Of a stretch of 8,767 bases of DNA, positions 6,751 through 8,767 are shown piece by piece. Numbering within the stretch: position 1 is the stretch's first letter; each line of letters opens with the position of its first letter. A model generated the notes under the pieces. The model did not search any database and was not told where the DNA came from. It saw nothing but the letters and a program-made list of their open reading frames with translations. The DNA comes from Pseudomonadota bacterium (GTDB lineage: Bacteria; Pseudomonadota; Alphaproteobacteria; Rhizobiales; Xanthobacteraceae), in assembly GCA_023390695.1 (NCBI GenBank), contig JAEWCJ010000007.1, positions 1 to 8,767 on the forward strand, in the 5' to 3' direction. The position numbers and the translations under genes were made by a program.

Positions 6751-6755
6751 AAGGA
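6751..6755 (+). promoter_or_regulatory. Ribosome binding site of leuD
   Basis: AAGGA lies seven bases before the ATG at 6763 and selects it over the in-frame ATG at 6730. The latter would add 11 residues that do not resemble the conserved LeuD N terminus. Confidence 0.65.
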
Positions 6756-6762
6756 CCCGACG

Positions 6763-7368
6763 ATGGACAAGTTTACCGTGCTGGAAGGCGTCGCGGCGCC
6801 GCTGCGAGTGGTCAATGTCGACACCGACATGATCATCCCGAAACAATATCTGAAGACCATCAAGCGCACCGGTCTCGGCAAGGGCCTGTTCTCGGAGAAG
6901 CGCTACAATGACGACGGCAGCGAGAATCCGGATTTCGTGCTCAACCAACCGGCCTATCGCAACGCCAAGATCCTGGTCGCCGGCGACAATTTCGGCTGCG
7001 GCTCCTCGCGCGAACACGCACCCTGGGCGCTGCTCGATTTCGGCATCCGCTGCGTGATCTCGACCTCGTTCGGCGACATTTTCTACAACAACAGCTTCAA
7101 GAACGGCATCCTGCCGATCCGTGTTTCGCCCGAGGAACTGGAGAAGCTGTTTGACGACGCCGAACGCGGCGCCAACGCAACGCTGACCATCGACCTCGAG
7201 AATCAGGAAATCCGCGGTCCCGATGGGGGCGCCATCAAGTTCGAGATCGATCCCTTCCGCAAACACTGCCTGCTCAATGGCCTCGACGATATCGGCCTGA
7301 CGATGGTCAAGCAGGACAAGATCGACACTTTCGAAAACAAGACCAAAACCGAGCGGCCCTGGCTGTAA
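6763..7368 (+). CDS. leuD: 3-isopropylmalate dehydratase small subunit
   Basis: A 201-residue cytoplasmic protein, full length for the family. With LeuC (the [4Fe-4S] large subunit) it isomerises 2-isopropylmalate to 3-isopropylmalate in leucine synthesis. The swivelling aconitase-type domain is clear: [12 protein letters not shown] (19-30), the long LeuD-type insertion with [12 protein letters not shown] (37-48), the signature [17 protein letters not shown] (74-90), and a C terminus with [18 protein letters not shown] (163-180). GCGSSREH contributes substrate-binding residues in the family. The conserved start [14 protein letters not shown] and a good ribosome site support 6763. leuC and leuB are not in the window; in many alphaproteobacteria leuC and leuD are separated by other genes. 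A stable hairpin lies about 56 bases upstream of the start, and a small exported-protein gene follows after 10 bases. Confidence 0.97.
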   Translation: MDKFTVLEGVAAPLRVVNVDTDMIIPKQYLKTIKRTGLGKGLFSEKRYNDDGSENPDFVLNQPAYRNAKILVAGDNFGCGSSREHAPWALLDFGIRCVISTSFGDIFYNNSFKNGILPIRVSPEELEKLFDDAERGANATLTIDLENQEIRGPDGGAIKFEIDPFRKHCLLNGLDDIGLTMVKQDKIDTFENKTKTERPWL

Positions 7369-7378
7369 CGAGACGTCC

Positions 7379-7714
7379 GTGAAAGCGTTTCTGTTCATCC
7401 TATTCGCGGCTGTGCTGATGCTGCCAACGGCGGCATCTGCGCAGCGCACGAAATTCGACGGCCTGCGACAATGCGAGCGCTACGGTGCGCTGCAATTCCG
7501 CAAGCACAATCCGTCCTTCCGCCGGTTTCTGATCGACCGCTCGACCGTGAGCGAGGACAAGTTCGTCGATCAGGTCGGACAGCAATTCGTCTCGACCATC
7601 TATCACGGCAAGGCAACCTTCGAGGCCGGGGGCGGACCGAAACAGGTGCGCTTCATCTGCCTGCATGCCGGCTACCGACGCGGGCCGGTTTTCGTCTATA
7701 CGCTGCCGGAATAG
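7379..7714 (+). CDS. Small exported protein of unknown function, directly after leuD
   Basis: A 111-residue protein that I cannot assign to a named family. A signal peptide is clear: MK start, hydrophobic core FLFILFAAVLMLP, and cleavage at ASA after residue 21, leaving a mature periplasmic protein of 90 residues. The mature part is basic, with C32 (GLRQCERYGALQFRKHN) and C94 (RFICLHAGYRRGP), which could form a disulfide; it ends in FVYTLPE. The start is a GTG only 10 bases after the leuD stop, with a weak ribosome site, so translation may depend partly on ribosomes leaving leuD. Co-transcription with leuD is likely by spacing, but a function in leucine synthesis is not expected for an exported protein. 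Confidence 0.78.
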   Translation: MKAFLFILFAAVLMLPTAASAQRTKFDGLRQCERYGALQFRKHNPSFRRFLIDRSTVSEDKFVDQVGQQFVSTIYHGKATFEAGGGPKQVRFICLHAGYRRGPVFVYTLPE

Positions 7715-7912
7715 CTATCTTGGTCAATCCGGGACACGCCGAAGGCACAGGCCTGGAATCCAGTTTTATAGGCACTACTTGTTTCTTCGTGTGCCATAGC
7801 GCGCCAAAGCCAAAGATGCGCGTGAACGCGCTTATGCCGTGCGGCTCGACCATGCGGCCGCTGCGTAGCGGTCCTCGAAGGATAATCGGCTGGCATCTAT
7901 AAGACAGTTGCC
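7715..7912. other. Convergent intergenic region with several palindromes
   Basis: No gene is seen between the exported-protein gene (plus strand) and the lyase gene (minus strand). Palindromes are CAGGCCTG (7748-7755), CTGGA-A-TCCAG (7753-7763), GGCAC-N15-GTGCC (7771-7795) and GCGCGT-GA-ACGCGC (7818-7831). The minus strand of about 7725-7800 resembles a type of dispersed intergenic repeat found in Bradyrhizobium-like genomes; that is from memory, not a search. The GGCAC/GTGCC hairpin could help end transcription of the plus-strand gene, but there is no proper T-tract. Confidence 0.4.
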
Positions 7913-7957
7913 GTCGTCCTTCGAGGCTTGCGCTTCGCGCAAATACCTCAGGATGAC
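7871..7957. repeat. REP-like palindromic intergenic element
   Basis: CCTCGAAGGA (7873-7882) and TCCTTCGAGG (7917-7926) are exact 10-bp inverted repeats 34 bases apart. The second arm also begins a compact palindrome: GTCGTCCTTCGAGG (7913-7926) faces CCTCAGGATGAC (7946-7957), a near reverse complement, and encloses a perfect TTGCGC-TTC-GCGCAA hairpin (7928-7942). CCTCAGGATGA / TCCTTCGAG ends are typical of dispersed repeats in Bradyrhizobium-like genomes (recalled, not searched). The element ends 10 bases before the lyase stop on the minus strand, between convergent genes, where it could act as a two-way transcription end or mRNA stabiliser. Confidence 0.6.
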
Positions 7958-7967
7958 GGATTGAGCC

Positions 7968-8767
7968 TTAGCCTCGCGCCGCGATCGCGTCCGCGATGGC
8001 AACCATCCTGCGCGCAATATCCGCATGCATGCGCTCGACCATACGGCCATCAAGCTGCACCACGCCTTTATCCTTATTCTCCGGCTGATCGAAGGCGGCG
8101 ATGATCTTCTTCGCCTGCGCGATTTCTTCGGCGTCCGGCGAAAATGTATCGTTGCACGGCGCGATCTGATTGGGATGGATCAACGTCTTGCCGTCCATGC
8201 CGAGATCGCGTGCTTGCGCGCATTCCTGCACGAAGCCGTCCATGTCGCTAAGATCGTTGTAGACGCCATCGAGAATGGAAATGCCATAGGCGCGTGCCGC
8301 CAGCACGCAGGTGGTCAGCCAGGGCAACATCGTCCAGCGCCCGGGCACCAGACGCGTGCCGGTCTCCTTGGCGAGGTCGTTGGTGCCCAGCACGAAGCCC
8401 GCCAGTCGTGTCTCCGAATCCTTGGCGGCCGCCGCGATCGACCGAATATTGAAGATCGCAATCGGCGTCTCGATCATCGCCCAAATCCGGGTCTTATGAT
8501 CCGTCCCCATGTCGAGCAGGCGCTGGCCCAGCATTTCAAGCTGATCGGCGCTGGAGATTTTCGGCACCAGGATGCCATCCGGCGCCGCGTGCGCTGCCGC
8601 GTTCAGATCCTCCGCATGCCAGGGCGTGTCGATGGCATTGACGCGAACGAACACTTCGCGGGCGCCAAAACCACCGGCCTTCACCGCCTCCGCCACCTGC
8701 TTGCGTGCTTCCATTTTCGCGTCCGGCGCGACGGCGTCTTCGAGATCGAGGATCACGCCATCCGCCG
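7968..8767 (-). CDS. CitE-like HpcH/HpaI family CoA-ester lyase (malyl/citramalyl-CoA lyase type); 5' end cut by window edge
   Basis: The last 265 residues are visible; family length of about 290-320 suggests 25-55 N-terminal residues lie beyond the window. These TIM-barrel enzymes cleave or form acyl-CoA esters such as L-malyl-CoA, beta-methylmalyl-CoA or citramalyl-CoA, with Mg2+. Visible family motifs, numbered from the first full codon in the window, are ADGVILDLEDAVAP at the start, FVRVNAIDTPW (about 40-50), a Mg2+-ligand glutamate in MIETPIAI, a Mg2+-ligand aspartate in LGTNDLAKE, and the C-terminal MDGKTLIHPNQIAPCNDTF. The tail with KGVVQLDGRMVERMH is usual in malyl-CoA lyase-type members rather than in the citrate lyase beta subunit, and no citrate lyase alpha or gamma gene is near. 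The exact substrate cannot be read from the sequence. It converges on the leuD-side genes across a palindrome-rich gap. Confidence 0.9.
   Translation of the reverse strand, partial: ADGVILDLEDAVAPDAKMEARKQVAEAVKAGGFGAREVFVRVNAIDTPWHAEDLNAAAHAAPDGILVPKISSADQLEMLGQRLLDMGTDHKTRIWAMIETPIAIFNIRSIAAAAKDSETRLAGFVLGTNDLAKETGTRLVPGRWTMLPWLTTCVLAARAYGISILDGVYNDLSDMDGFVQECAQARDLGMDGKTLIHPNQIAPCNDTFSPDAEEIAQAKKIIAAFDQPENKDKGVVQLDGRMVERMHADIARRMVAIADAIAARG

Noticed and set aside
5655..6881. A 408-codon open frame on the minus strand opposite the metallopeptidase and GlcG-like genes
   Set aside because: It spans several real plus-strand genes and their gaps, has no recognisable domain, and follows from codon bias on the opposite strand.
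6202..7449. A 415-codon open frame on the minus strand opposite leuD
   Set aside because: It is antisense to leuD and the GlcG-like gene, which are both strongly supported; its translation has no domain features.

Overview
The window is GC-rich and densely coded. The gene families and the style of the small secreted proteins suggest an alphaproteobacterium of the order Hyphomicrobiales (Bradyrhizobium, Oligotropha or Xanthobacteraceae-like). That placement is inference from protein style, not a search.

Left half (about 1-4713, all on the minus strand): an aerobic carbon monoxide dehydrogenase locus. In transcription order it holds a membrane-anchored MHYT-LytTR regulator (coxC-like, 4713-3424), the FAD subunit coxM (3182-2316), the iron-sulfur subunit coxS (2301-1801) and the molybdenum subunit coxL (1804 to beyond the left edge). 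CoxL carries the form I active-site loop AYRCSFR, so this is a true CO dehydrogenase and not merely a form II relative. The 241-bp gap between coxC and coxM holds the most striking non-coding signal: four copies of a GCACGAA(T/A) octamer in exact 20-bp register (3303-3370). A possible promoter and a structured leader follow just before coxM. This is what an operator for a LytTR regulator would be expected to look like, so the window may show a CO-responsive regulator, its binding array and its target operon side by side.

Middle (4714-5759): a non-coding stretch, a small exported protein of unknown function (minus strand), and a divergently transcribed small one-TM protein (plus strand). No coxB-like gene is seen upstream of coxC.

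Right half, plus strand (5760-7714): a minimal zincin-type metallopeptidase, a GlcG/HbpS-like (DUF336) protein, leuD (isopropylmalate isomerase small subunit) and a small exported protein close behind leuD. Two strong inverted repeats lie in front of genes here: an 8-bp perfect one before the metallopeptidase and a 12-bp (one mismatch) one before leuD.

Right edge (7715-8767): a convergent intergenic region full of palindromes resembling dispersed intergenic repeats, then the 3' part of a CitE-like CoA-ester lyase on the minus strand, cut by the window edge.
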